DNA of 64,000 nucleotides from DATAOG01 sp963753685 (GCA_963753685.1 CAVWDE010000005.1:1-64000), one strand, 5' to 3'. Counted from the first letter of the stretch, positions 36,785 to 45,454 are shown. Notes: generated from the letters alone by a model not told the origin. A program made the numbers and translations.

Positions 36785-37909
36785 GTGCACTGATGCAAAC
36801 AGAGGAGTCACAAAGGCCGGCAGATGTGCGATGGTGGGGCCATGGCACAAGTCGTCTGCCCTTGGGTTTCGGCTGAGGATCGTGCTCGTTTGGAGGCGAT
36901 CGTGGCCGATCGCAACCGCGCCCAGAAGCACGTGGCGCGGGCCCGGATCATCTTGGGTTCGGCCGACCGGCTGACGGTCGCCGAGATCGCCCGGCGCGCC
37001 GCGGCCGGCCGACCGGCGGTCTGGCGCTGGCAGCGGCGCTTCGCCGAAGCCGGCGTCGACGGCCTGCTCCGAGATGCGACCCGCAAGCCGGGCAAGCCTC
37101 GCCTGGACGACGCTACGGTGCAGCGGGTGGTCGCCTTGACCTGCGCCGAGGTGCCTGGCGAGGCGACCCACTGGACCGGCCGCGCGATGGCCAAGACCGC
37201 CGGGATCTCCCTGCGCTCGGTGCAGCGGATCTGGGGGGCCCACCGGCTGCAGCCCCACCGCATCCGGACCTTCAAGCGCTCCAACGATCCCGAGTTTGCC
37301 GCCAAGCTCGAGGATATCGTCGGCCTGTACGTCGAGCCGCCGGCGCACAGCCTGGTGCTCTCGATCGATGAGAAAAGCCAGATCCAGGCCCTGGATCGGA
37401 CCCAGCCCGGTTTGCCGATCAAGCCGGGCAAGGCCGGCACTATGACCCACGACTACATCCGTAACGGCATCACCACCCTGTTTGCCGCTCTCAATGTTCT
37501 CGACGGCACGGTGCTCGGCCGTTGCATGCAGCGTCACCGGCACCAGGAGTTCCTGCGCTTCCTCAACGCCATCGAGGGCTCCGTGCCGGCCGGCAAGGTG
37601 ATCCACGTGATCCTCGACAACTATGGCAGCCACAAGCCCCCCAAGGTCATGGCCTGGCTGGCGCGGCATCCGCGCTGGACCTTCCATTTCACGCCGACCT
37701 CGGGCTCCTGGCTGAACGCGGTCGAGACCTTCTTCTCGGCGCTGACCCGGCGCCGTCGTAAGCGCGGCACCTTCCACTCGGTGGTCGACCTCCAGGCGGC
37801 GATCCATCGCTACATCGCCGAGCACAACGCCGAGCCCACGCCGTTCACCTGGACAAAGACCGCCAACCAGATCCTCGCCAAGATGACTCCTCTGAATGCG
37901 CCTGTGCAC
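36785..37909 (+). mobile_element. IS630-family element, copy 1 (in helicase gene)
   Basis: 1125 bp between TA duplications (36783-36784 and 37910-37911) in a CTAG target. Imperfect terminal repeats GTGCACTGATGCAAACAGAG and GTGCACAGGCGCATTCAGAG. Same family and length as 54988-56112. Confidence 0.9.
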
Positions 37910-37912
37910 TAG
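36824..37912 (+). CDS. IS630-family transposase
   Basis: 362 residues. N-terminal helix-turn-helix region (RLTVAEIARRAAAGRPAVWR) and C-terminal DDE domain: first Asp in LVLSIDEKSQIQALDRTQPG, second in VIHVILDNYGSHK, Glu in GSWLNAVETFFSAL. It ends NAPVH, directly on the terminal repeat; the TAG stop is made of the duplicated target TA plus the next target base. ATG 36842 is an alternative start. Intact and probably active. Confidence 0.92.
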   Translation: MCDGGAMAQVVCPWVSAEDRARLEAIVADRNRAQKHVARARIILGSADRLTVAEIARRAAAGRPAVWRWQRRFAEAGVDGLLRDATRKPGKPRLDDATVQRVVALTCAEVPGEATHWTGRAMAKTAGISLRSVQRIWGAHRLQPHRIRTFKRSNDPEFAAKLEDIVGLYVEPPAHSLVLSIDEKSQIQALDRTQPGLPIKPGKAGTMTHDYIRNGITTLFAALNVLDGTVLGRCMQRHRHQEFLRFLNAIEGSVPAGKVIHVILDNYGSHKPPKVMAWLARHPRWTFHFTPTSGSWLNAVETFFSALTRRRRKRGTFHSVVDLQAAIHRYIAEHNAEPTPFTWTKTANQILAKMTPLNAPVH

Positions 37913-38371
37913 CGCGAGGAGAAGCCGTCGATCGGCCGCAAGCTGAAGCAGACGCTCAGGCTTACTATGAGGGTCTGCCGCAGGACGTCGACGCCAATGA
38001 TGCGCTGGACCCGCGTCAGATCCGGGATTGGGTGGATGCGCGGCGCGTACACCTCGAAGAGCCCGTCGCCCGCCGGGAATTCGCGATCGAGGCTGCGCTG
38101 GCAAGGCCCGCCGCCGACTATCTGCGACCCCGTCTCACCGTTGCGCCGCTCGACGCTGACGACAGCCTGATCTGGGTTGATCCCGCCGGATACACAGTGG
38201 CGCGGAGTGAGGTACCTCACGGCTGGCAGGATCAACCCTCGTCCTTTGATTTCGAGCTGATCGTTGCGGACTCGACAATTGTAGGCGAATCGTATCTCCG
38301 CCACACATAGGCGCGAGCTACTGCGAACGCCCGCTGGCCAAAATCAGTCTGGAGCCCTCGGACTGGGCTTA

Positions 38372-39034
38372 ATGGTCTCCAGCATGAAACTCGCCGCTAC
38401 CATCGCCCGCTCGCTCCGGGTGGACATGCTGGCCGAGCTGCGTGGGATCGAGCGCGCCGTGGCCACCGGGACGCGAGACGCCGGCCGCGGGCTCAAAGCC
38501 GAGCTGCGCCGGCAGGTGGCGAGCGCCGGGCTCGGGCAGCGCCTCGGCAACAGCTGGCGCGACAAGCATTACCCAAACCGGAAGCTCGACGCCGCGAACC
38601 TGGTCTACACCAGGGCGCCAGAGATCATCCGTGCGTTCGATGAGGGCGCGATGATCCGGAGCAAGCGCGGACGCTTCCTGGCGATCCCGACCGGGAATGC
38701 ACCCAGGAAGGGAACCGATGGCAAGCGGATCAGCCCCAGCACCTTTCCGGAGCACCGGTTCGGCCCTCTCCGTTTCGTGCCTCGAGGCCGCGGGCCGTCG
38801 CTCTTGGTCGTGGACGGCCTGCGAGCTTCGGTCAGCCGCAAGACCGGTCAGCTGCGCGGTTTTAGGCCGGCGACAGAGCGGGCCCGGCAACACGGCCAGG
38901 GCTTGGCCACCGTCGTGATGTTTCTGCTCGTGCCGCAGGTGAAGCTGCCGAAGCGGCTCGACGTAGCGAGCGCGGCGGAGCACTCGTCATCGCAGCTGCC
39001 GACGCTGATCGAGCAGCAGCTGCGGTCGGAGTGA
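38372..39034 (+). CDS. DUF6441 phage protein
   Basis: 220 residues; a start at ATG 38384 (MKLAATIARSLRVDM) is equally plausible. Conserved blocks RLGNSWRDKHYPNRKLDAAN, VYTRAPEIIRAFDEGAMIRS and FLAIPTGNAPRKGTDG match the DUF6441 family found before tail genes of alphaproteobacterial phages, probably a minor head-tail or tail completion protein. It follows the helicase stop by 61 bases and precedes the tail-terminator gene by 4. Intact, unlike the distal tail genes at 1-6600. Confidence 0.75.
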   Translation: MVSSMKLAATIARSLRVDMLAELRGIERAVATGTRDAGRGLKAELRRQVASAGLGQRLGNSWRDKHYPNRKLDAANLVYTRAPEIIRAFDEGAMIRSKRGRFLAIPTGNAPRKGTDGKRISPSTFPEHRFGPLRFVPRGRGPSLLVVDGLRASVSRKTGQLRGFRPATERARQHGQGLATVVMFLLVPQVKLPKRLDVASAAEHSSSQLPTLIEQQLRSE

Positions 39035-39038
39035 CGCG

Positions 39039-39476
39039 ATGCCGGCGAGCAAGGCCGAGCAGGTGCTGGAGGCGATGAAGGCACTGCTCGAAATGGTCCC
39101 GGGCGCGGTCGTCGAGCGCAACAGCGTGCTGCCCGAGAAGATCCCCGACGGTGGCCTGATCATACTCCGGGATGGCGACCCGGGCGAGCCAGAGCAGGCG
39201 CTGGGCGGGTTCGGAAATGCCTATTACCAGCACGCGGTCGAGATCGAGGTCTACGTCGAGGAGGGCGATGCGGCGGCGCGTGACGCTGCCTTCGATGCCC
39301 TCCTGCAGCAGGTCGGGACAACCTTCAAAGCCGACCCGACGCTCGGCGGCCTCGCCTTCGGCCTGTCCTACGGCCGGCCTGAGACCTCGATCGAGGCGGT
39401 GGCAGGCGCACCGGCGATCAAGAGCGCGACGCTCACCGTGGCCGTCGACTACGAGACCGACGCACCCCTCGCCTGA
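39039..39476 (+). CDS. Phage tail terminator-like protein
   Basis: 145 residues. The pattern KAEQVLEAMKALLEMVPGAV then VERNSVLPEKIPDGGLIILR, AYYQHAVEIEVYVEEGDAAA and a C-terminal strand SATLTVAVDYETDAPLA resembles small tail completion/terminator proteins (gpU-like fold). Homologues are sometimes mislabelled acyl-CoA transferase. Between DUF6441 and the tail tube gene, the expected place for a tail terminator. Confidence 0.6.
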   Translation: MPASKAEQVLEAMKALLEMVPGAVVERNSVLPEKIPDGGLIILRDGDPGEPEQALGGFGNAYYQHAVEIEVYVEEGDAAARDAAFDALLQQVGTTFKADPTLGGLAFGLSYGRPETSIEAVAGAPAIKSATLTVAVDYETDAPLA

Positions 39477-39503
39477 CGGTCTGAACACCCCCGGGAGACG
39501 ACG

Positions 39504-40457
39504 ATGGCGCGAGCCTATGGTTCGAGCGCGCACCTGCTCATGAAGCGCGAGACGACATACGGGCAGGCGGCAACCGGCAACTACATCCGCTTGCCCTTCA
39601 ACCGCTGCAACCTCGGCAGTGAGCAGGGCCTGATCGACGACCCCGTGCTGGGCCAGGGGCGCGACCCGCTGGCGCCGCTCCAGGACGTCATCACCGACGA
39701 CGGCGACATCATCGTGCCGGTCGACCCGCGCTACCTGGGCCTGTGGCTCACCGGCCTGTTCGGCGATCCCGACACGACCGACAACGGCGATGGCAGCTAC
39801 GATCACGAGTTCGCCTCGGGCGGCGAGGACCTGCCGAGCTACTCGATCGAGGTCGGCATGCCCAAGGTGCCGGCATTCTTCGTGCATGCCGGCGTCAAGT
39901 TGAACTCGATCGCGCTGGAGTTCACCCGCTCGGGCGCCGCGGCCGCAACCATCAATGCCATCGCCCAAGGCGAGACCCGGTTCGGCACGACCCAGGGCGG
40001 CACGCCGACCAGCCTGAGCTTCAACCGCATCAGCCAGTTCCAGGGCTCGATCAAGCGGGCGGGCTCTGCGGTCGGGAACCTCACCGGCGGCTCGGTCACC
40101 TACTCCAACAACCTCGAGACGATCGAGACCATCCGGGATGACGGGCTGATCGAGGGCGCCGACCCGACGATCGCGGCGCTCACCGGCAAGGTCGACGTGC
40201 GCTTCGCCGACACGACGCTGATCGACCTTGCGGCCGGCGGCACACCGGTCGACCTCGAGTTCGCCTACACGCTCTCAGTGGCTGCGAAGCTCGTGCTTAC
40301 GGCGCACGAGGTCTACCTGCCGAAGCCCAAGCTGGCGGTCGAGGGCGCCGGCGGCGTGCAGGCGAGCTTTGACTTCCGTGGCGCGAAGAACACCGCCGCG
40401 GGGTGCATGCTGACGGTCACCCTCACCAACGATCTGGATGGGACGGTGTACGCATGA
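39504..40457 (+). CDS. Major tail tube protein
   Basis: 317 residues, ATG 39504 with GGGAG upstream. Features: LLMKRETTYGQAATGNYIRL, PVDPRYLGLWLTGLFGDP, KVPAFFVHAGVKLNSIALEF and FNRISQFQGSIKRAGSAV, typical of siphophage tail tube subunits. The C-terminal part (DLAAGGTPVDLEFAYTL, AHEVYLPKPKLAVEG) recurs as a diverged fragment in the chimeric ORF at 45455-47044. Overlaps the chaperone gene by ATGA. Confidence 0.78.
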   Translation: MARAYGSSAHLLMKRETTYGQAATGNYIRLPFNRCNLGSEQGLIDDPVLGQGRDPLAPLQDVITDDGDIIVPVDPRYLGLWLTGLFGDPDTTDNGDGSYDHEFASGGEDLPSYSIEVGMPKVPAFFVHAGVKLNSIALEFTRSGAAAATINAIAQGETRFGTTQGGTPTSLSFNRISQFQGSIKRAGSAVGNLTGGSVTYSNNLETIETIRDDGLIEGADPTIAALTGKVDVRFADTTLIDLAAGGTPVDLEFAYTLSVAAKLVLTAHEVYLPKPKLAVEGAGGVQASFDFRGAKNTAAGCMLTVTLTNDLDGTVYA

Positions 40458-41115
40458 TCGACCTCAGCCAGCGCACCGAACCCTACGAGCTGGAACTCCC
40501 GTACGGTCTGCGCGTCACGGTGCGCCCACTGACCACCGCCGGCATGGCGGCTGCGCAGGCGGCGGCACGGCGAGCAGTCGAGGCGATCGAGCGGCAGGCC
40601 CGGGAGCGCACCGAGGCCGGACTGGCGCTGGACGGGCTGCCCGACCTCTCGGCGGAGGGCGAGCGCGACGGCTTCTACCAGGCGCAGCTGATCCGAGAAC
40701 TCGCGGTCCGGCACGTGACGATGTGGACCGGCGTCGAATTCGGAGGCAGGCCGGCGCCGCCGACGCCTGAGAACATCGCCGCGGTGATGGAGCTCTATCC
40801 GGTGGGCGAGCGCTTCTTCCAGGAGTTTACGCTCCGGCAGGTGCTGCTGAACGCGGCAAAAAACGGATCAGGGCTCTCTGCCGCTGGCACTTCCAGCCGG
40901 GCGGAGGGCCCGAATACTGCCGAGCCTGCCGCGACGAGGGCTTGCCCTGCGCCCGAGGTGAACCGGGAGCCGGCTGCAGGATGTGCCCCTACCGCGAGCA
41001 CGCCTTGATCAGCTGCCAGGAGCACGAGGCCTGGAACGTGCTGCTCGCCTGCCAGGGCCAGCTGCGGCTCGCGCCGAGCGGGCAGGTGATCGGGATCGAT
41101 GTGAGCACCGCCTGA
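40454..41115 (+). CDS. Tail assembly chaperone with programmed -1 frameshift extension
   Basis: The zero frame from ATG 40454 stops at 41008 (184 residues: DLSQRTEPYELELPYGLRV, ELAVRHVTMWTGVEFGG). At 40858-40864 the heptamer A AAA AAC lies exactly in the zero frame (GCA AAA AAC). A -1 slip enters a frame that reads RALCRWHFQPGGGPEYCRAC, CRMCPYREHALISCQEHEAW and stops at 41115, giving ~220 residues. This copies the lambda gpG/gpGT arrangement, where the short and long products load the tape measure protein. The extension is rich in CxxC pairs, so it may bind zinc. The tape measure gene that should follow is missing. Confidence 0.72.
40858..40864 (+). promoter_or_regulatory. -1 ribosomal slippery heptamer
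   Basis: A AAA AAC in the zero frame of the chaperone gene, the most efficient bacterial-type slippery sequence. Followed by GC-rich DNA that could form a stimulatory hairpin. Confidence 0.75.
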
Positions 41116-41504
41116 TCGCGCCGAACTCTGAGCTGAGCAACTGGAGCCATCGGACGCGATCTAGCCGGAGATGACTAGTGTCGCCATCTGGCTAAGGGCC
41201 GCCTGTTGAATCGGACGAGGGGGCGTCCGCAATGGGATCGCGAACCAGACGTTTTTGAAGCTGACGCTGGAACGCGGGGGCACGAGGTTTCGGCTGGTCT
41301 TCGGCTCGCGCGTGTGGTCTGCAGCGGAGCGTCCTCGGGTGGGCGATGAGCCAGGGTTGGGGTGGACGACCGGGGCGTGACGAGCAGGCGCAGAGGATCC
41401 TGGTGGCGTCGCGCTCGGCGTGCTTGCGGTGCGCAGCGGGTGCGCCGCGCATGCGCACTCTGCGAACACGCGGTAGCCTGTACGGGATTGCGCCCGGCGC
41501 TGGC
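41116..41504. other. Region between tail chaperone and arfB
   Basis: About 390 bases. Only a short scrap (QTFLKLTLERGGTRFRLVFG near 41243) looks protein-like. The tape measure and following tail genes are absent, so this is a deletion junction. Confidence 0.4.
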
Positions 41505-41923
41505 CTACTCCACCGGAGGCGCGCCCCGCATCTTCTTGGTCACCGCCCGCTGCTTCTTGACCTCCAGCCGACGGCGTTTGGCGCCGGCCGTCGGCCTTGT
41601 GGGTCGCCTCGGCGCTAGTGGCTGGGCAGACCGTTCAATCAGATGGACAAGTCGCTCCAGCGCGTCCTTGCGATTGCGCTCCTGGGTTCGGTGGCGCCGG
41701 GCGGTGATGATCAGCACGCCCTCCTGCGTCAGCCTGCGGCCGGCCAGCCGCTCCACGCGTGCCCGCACGTCCTCGGGTAGCGATGGGGAACGTCGGACGT
41801 CGAAGCGCAGCTGCACTGCCGTAGAAAGCTTGTTGACATTCTGCCCGCCCGGTCCGCTCGCGCGCACGAGCTCTCCTCGATCTCGCACTCGTCGATCGCG
41901 ATGTCGGTGGTGATCTGGATCAT
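41505..41923 (-). pseudogene. arfB: ArfB-type peptidyl-tRNA hydrolase, frameshifted
   Basis: Rescue factor that hydrolyses peptidyl-tRNA on stalled ribosomes. The N-terminus (MIQITTDIAIDECEIEE) and the rest (ELVRASGPGGQNVNKLSTAV) are in different frames, with one indel near 41870. The catalytic GGQ motif is in the second frame, and the basic C-terminal tail (AGAKRRRLEVKKQRAVTKKM) that enters the mRNA channel is intact. Joined length ~139 residues, normal for ArfB. The shift could be real or a base-call error. Confidence 0.8.
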
Positions 41924-41997
41924 GGCGGAGATCTATCGGAGCGCTCGCCCCAAACCAACAGTCCCGCCGCAGCCTCACACCGCGCAGCGGCTACAAA

Positions 41998-43279
41998 GGT
42001 AACGTCAAGAGTTGTGTGTCAGTGGGAAGGGGGTAGCAATTCCCTGGTTGAGGTTTTCGTGGGTGAAGACGGCGAACAGGATGCGGTCCATGGAGGTCTT
42101 GTCCTGGAAGGTGCCCATTGGGCGGGTGCGGCGGCGGACCTCGCGGAAGCGGCGCTCGATCGCGTTGGTGGTGCGCACCGCCTTGCGCTCGGCGCGGGTC
42201 GGGTAGCGCCAGCAGGTGAGCAGATCGTCGAGGTCGGCGCGCAGGCAGGCGACCGCCTTGGGGCAGAGGTCCTGCCAGCGGTCGGCGAAGCGGCGGGCGG
42301 CGCACCAGGCGGCCGGCAAGGTCGAGGCCTTCATGATCCGATGCAGGTCCGCCTGGATGGCCGGTTGGTCGGGCTTGCGCACCTTGTTCAGCACGTTGCG
42401 GATCTTGTGCGCCCAACATCTCTGCACGGGGAGGCCAGGAAACGCCGTCGGCAGGGCGGCGAGCAGGCCCGCGCCGCCGTCGACGCAGAGCCTCTCGAGG
42501 TGCTCGCCGGTCAGCCCGCGGCGGATCAGATCGCCGAGGAACAGCTGCCACTGGGCGGCGCTCTCGGCGGTCGCGAGGCGAAAGTCGATGACCTCCTTCT
42601 TGCCGTCGGGACGCAGGCCGAGCGCCACCAGCACCGGCCTGGCCAGGGCGCCGGCGCCGGTCTTGCGCTTGAGCACGACACCATCCAGGACCAGCACCCG
42701 ATACTGGTCCTGCAGCGGCCGCTGGTGAAAGGCGACGACCGCCGCGTCCAGCTGCCTGGCGACCTGGCTGACGGTGCCCGGGCTGACCGGCTGCCCGAGG
42801 ACGGGCAACAGCGCTCTCGCCACCTTGCGCGTCGACAGGCCGAGGGCGAAGCAGGCCAGGATCATCCGGTCGACGTCGCGCACCCGGCGGGCGTAGGCGC
42901 GGACCACCCTGAGCGCGCTGAACGTCCGCGTGCGCGGCACCGCCAGCTCGATCGCGCCGGGCTCGGTCAGCAGCCAGCGCCGGTAGCAGCCGTTGCGGCG
43001 ATCCGCTTGGCCAAGCTCGGCGATGCGCTCGAGGTGCCGGTCGATGGTCGCGGCCATGCGGCCCTCGAGCAGCTCGGCCAGCGCCTGGCGGGCGGCCAGC
43101 CGGTAGTCCTCGCCCCATTCGACGTCTTCCGCCTGCATGGCCTTCATCATGCGGAACGCTGCTGGTAAGCTCTTGATCGTCGCAGTCTGCGGCATCGGCG
43201 GTGCTCCATCTTGCGGGTCTCATCAACTCCGCCGGGGAGTACCCCCTCCCGCCTCTGACACAAACTCCTATACGTCACC
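41998..43279 (-). mobile_element. IS256-family element
   Basis: 1282 bp with related ends GGTAACGTCAAGAGTTGTGT and GGTGACGTATAGGAGTTTGT (right end, reverse complement), flanked by an 8-bp target duplication GCTACAAA (41990-41997 and 43280-43287). Complete. Confidence 0.92.
42005..43195 (-). CDS. IS256-family (Mutator-type) transposase
   Basis: 396 residues. The DDE residues are in YRVLVLDGVVLKRKTG (first Asp), HLERLCVDGGAGLLAALPTA (second) and TTNAIERRFREVRRRTRPMG (Glu), with the family signature CWAHKIRNVLNK between. No frameshift; ends inside the left inverted repeat. Likely active, given the perfect target duplication. Confidence 0.92.
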   Translation of the reverse strand: MPQTATIKSLPAAFRMMKAMQAEDVEWGEDYRLAARQALAELLEGRMAATIDRHLERIAELGQADRRNGCYRRWLLTEPGAIELAVPRTRTFSALRVVRAYARRVRDVDRMILACFALGLSTRKVARALLPVLGQPVSPGTVSQVARQLDAAVVAFHQRPLQDQYRVLVLDGVVLKRKTGAGALARPVLVALGLRPDGKKEVIDFRLATAESAAQWQLFLGDLIRRGLTGEHLERLCVDGGAGLLAALPTAFPGLPVQRCWAHKIRNVLNKVRKPDQPAIQADLHRIMKASTLPAAWCAARRFADRWQDLCPKAVACLRADLDDLLTCWRYPTRAERKAVRTTNAIERRFREVRRRTRPMGTFQDKTSMDRILFAVFTHENLNQGIATPFPLTHNS

Positions 43280-43353
43280 GCTACAAATGGACGGTTGACA
43301 GATGTCCATCACAAGATCTAGGTTTACCGTACGCTTGCGGAGCGTGTCTGAAG

Positions 43354-43385
43354 AGCCTGCCCGGGGAGACCTGCGGCGGGCTTTT
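43354..43385 (+). terminator. Rho-independent-like terminator
   Basis: AGCCTGCC/GGCGGGCT stem with a 13-base loop followed by TTTTC. It lies 50 bases before the phage membrane protein gene and may end transcription coming from the left. Confidence 0.55.
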
Positions 43386-43435
43386 CGCTTTCCTGGCGCC
43401 GGGCTGCGTCCGGTCTGCCTGCGCGGGGTGGAGCG

Positions 43436-43789
43436 ATGGAGAGCAGCGAGCTGCCGCCTCCCCCGGAAGGAGCGAGCGTCGAGGCCCAGGTCTCCTGGCT
43501 GCGGATGCGGATCGTCAACGTCGAGAAGCGGCAGTTGCTGGTCGACGAGCGGGTCGGCCAGCTGCGGAAAGAGATCCAGGACCTGGGCCAGCGGGACGAG
43601 CAGGTCGTGGCCGAGGTGAGTGAGACCCGGCGTGCCCTGGGGCAGGAGCTGCAGACGATCGCCGGCAAGCTGGACAGCCTCCGCATCTGGCAGGCGGAGC
43701 TGAAGGGGTATGGGGCGATGCTGGTGATGGCGACCGCTGCGGTGATGGCGGTGGTGCAGCTGGGAGCGCAGTGGTGGCTGCGCGGGTAG
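43436..43789 (+). CDS. Phage coiled-coil membrane protein (holin/spanin-like)
   Basis: 117 residues. A central coiled coil (NVEKRQLLVDERVGQLRKEI, EVSETRRALGQELQTIAGKL) followed by one C-terminal membrane segment (MLVMATAAVMAVVQLGAQWW). Such proteins in alphaproteobacterial prophages sit near lysis or packaging genes. No enzymatic motif. Function by context only. Confidence 0.5.
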   Translation: MESSELPPPPEGASVEAQVSWLRMRIVNVEKRQLLVDERVGQLRKEIQDLGQRDEQVVAEVSETRRALGQELQTIAGKLDSLRIWQAELKGYGAMLVMATAAVMAVVQLGAQWWLRG

Positions 43790-44144
43790 ACCTCAGACGT
43801 AGCGCAGTACAGGTTCATAGAACCTGGATGAACGAGCGTCAGCGCAAGATTAATTGCTGATCTTCTCGCGACAATGATGTTCGAAGATTATGGATAATCG
43901 AATGATGTCTCTCGATGATCTGGGTCTTTCCTTGACGAATACTGGTATGGGCGGGCCCAGCGCGACAAATCGCTAGCGACAGGGCCGGATTCCGGGTTCG
44001 CAGTTCGCACTACCCGTCGCAGCCAGCAGCCTGAACGTCGCAGGTTTCCTGAGCTTTCGAGGCCTCTGAGGGTGCGAACCTGCCTGCGAACCGTCGCACC
44101 CGTCGCACCAGGTTCGCACCACCCGTCGCACCAGAGGGTCGCAG
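43790..44144. other. Region upstream of the methyltransferase gene
   Basis: No gene. The left part (43800-43920) is AT-richer; the right part holds the TCGCA repeat cluster described separately. Confidence 0.5.
43998..44143. repeat. Cluster of short TCGCA repeats
   Basis: Nine TCGCA words in the forward direction (mostly CCGTCGCAC or GGTTCGCAC) and two reversed (TGCGAACC) within ~145 bases directly before the methyltransferase start. Spacing is irregular but several are 9-11 bases apart, near one helical turn. Could be iteron-like protein-binding sites. Confidence 0.5.
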
Positions 44145-45434
44145 TTGACCGACGCACCGCAGAGCACCGGGCTGGTCGCGCTTGCGGACCGGATCGAGCT
44201 CTGGCCGATCGATCGCCTGCGCCCGTACGAGCGCAACCCGCGCACGCACTCGGACGCGCAGGTCGACCAGATCGCGGCCTCGATGGTCGAGTTCGGCTGG
44301 ACCAACCCGGTCCTGGTCGACGAGCAGGGTGGTATCCTCGCCGGTCATGGCCGGCTGCTCGCGGCGAGGAAGCTGGGGCTGACCGAGGTGCCGGTCATCC
44401 GGTTCGAGCACCTGAGCGAGGCCCAGAAGCGTGCCTACCTGATCGCGGACAACCAACTTGCCCTGCAGGCCGGATGGAGCGAGGAGCTGCTGGCCGCAGA
44501 GCTGGCCTGGCTCAGGGACGAGAGCTTCGATCTCGACGTGGTCGGGTTCGATGCCACCGAGCTGGAACGTCTGTTAGCGATCGCGGACGGGGAGGCCGGG
44601 TCGGACGAGGCGGAGGACGAGGTCCCGGAGCCGCCCGAGGAGCCGGTCAGCAAGCCGGGCGACCTTTGGGTGCTGGGCAACCACCGGCTGCTGTGCGGTG
44701 ACGCGAGTGTGCTGGCCGACGTCGAGCGCGTGCTCGGCGGGCAGCTCGCCGACATGACCTTTTGCGACCCGCCGTACAATGTCGACTACGCCAATACGCC
44801 GAAGGGCAAGCTGCGCGGCAAGCACCGCCCGATCATGAACGACAATCTGGGTGGTGGCTTCGAGGGGTTCCTCCACGACGCCTGCGTCAACATCCTGAGC
44901 GTCACCAAGGGCGCCTCCTATGTGTGCATGAGCAGCTCCGAGCTGGACACGCTGCAGCGCGCGTTTCGGATCGCCGGTGGTCGCTGGTCGACTTTCGTGA
45001 TCTGGGCCAAGAACACGTTCACGCTCGGCCGCGCCGACTACCAACGACAATACGAGCCGATCCTCTATGGCTGGAGGGATGGCACCGACCACTACTGGTG
45101 CGGCGCGCGGGATCAGGGCGACGTCTGGTTCTTCGACAAGCCGGTGCGGAACGACCTGCATCCGACCATGAAGCCTGTGGCGCTGGTCGAGCGGGCGATC
45201 CGGAATTCGAGCAAGGGGCGGGACATCGTGCTCGACCCCTTCGGCGGCTCGGGCTCGACGCTGATCGCCTGCGAGAAGGCCGGGCGCCAGGCGCGCCTGG
45301 TCGAGCTCGATCCGAAGTACGTCGATACCATCATCCTGCGCTGGCAGGGGTTCAGTGGCGGCGCCGCGGTCCTGGACGGCGACGGTCGGCGCTACGAAGA
45401 GATCGCCGCCGGGCGCGAGGCCGCGGCGGCGTAG
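44145..45434 (+). CDS. ParB-like nuclease domain fused to DNA methyltransferase
   Basis: 429 residues, TTG 44145 with GAGGG upstream. Residues ~15-105 form a ParB/Srx-like domain (IDRLRPYERNPRTHSDAQVD, GGILAGHGRLLAARKLGL). The methylase has catalytic DPPY (ADMTFCDPPYNVDYANT) before the AdoMet motif IVLDPFGGSGSTLIACEKAG, the order of beta-class N6-adenine/N4-cytosine enzymes. This fusion is common in phages, where it modifies phage DNA or regulates packaging. No restriction partner is visible, so it is an orphan. Intact. Confidence 0.88.
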   Translation: MTDAPQSTGLVALADRIELWPIDRLRPYERNPRTHSDAQVDQIAASMVEFGWTNPVLVDEQGGILAGHGRLLAARKLGLTEVPVIRFEHLSEAQKRAYLIADNQLALQAGWSEELLAAELAWLRDESFDLDVVGFDATELERLLAIADGEAGSDEAEDEVPEPPEEPVSKPGDLWVLGNHRLLCGDASVLADVERVLGGQLADMTFCDPPYNVDYANTPKGKLRGKHRPIMNDNLGGGFEGFLHDACVNILSVTKGASYVCMSSSELDTLQRAFRIAGGRWSTFVIWAKNTFTLGRADYQRQYEPILYGWRDGTDHYWCGARDQGDVWFFDKPVRNDLHPTMKPVALVERAIRNSSKGRDIVLDPFGGSGSTLIACEKAGRQARLVELDPKYVDTIILRWQGFSGGAAVLDGDGRRYEEIAAGREAAAA

Positions 45435-45454
45435 TTGCTTGCCCGGTGTCGGGA

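Larger units (their letters stand above)
33592..38310 (+). pseudogene. Ski2-like DEAH helicase gene cut by two IS630-family insertions
   Basis: The frame runs 33592-33670, 34329-36784 and 37912-38310; removing each insert with one TA restores a single open frame of up to ~977 codons. Motifs: Walker A FVLCTPTGSGKTTVATLAV, DEAH box LVVVDEAHMVE, motif V IIATSTLSEGVNLPVNFLLI, motif VI QEFTNLIGRAGRPG. A ~400-residue C-terminal region (KTSLSPRSATSLLDLADAVR, VAAFMLARGEAVDRP) has no named domain that I recognise. The start codon is uncertain; TTG 33649 is possible, or it lies upstream. The central piece, readable from TTG 34376 to 36793, could still give a truncated helicase. Helicases of this type pair with a nuclease in some antiphage systems, but no partner is visible. 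Confidence 0.75.

Noticed and set aside
33592..38310. Calling the helicase a Hachiman (HamB) or other named defence system
   Set aside because: The helicase type is compatible, but no HamA/DUF1837 or other nuclease partner is seen and the C-terminal part is not diagnostic.
43998..44143. CRISPR array from the TCGCA repeats
   Set aside because: Repeats are only 5-9 bases, irregularly spaced, in both orientations and without cas genes.
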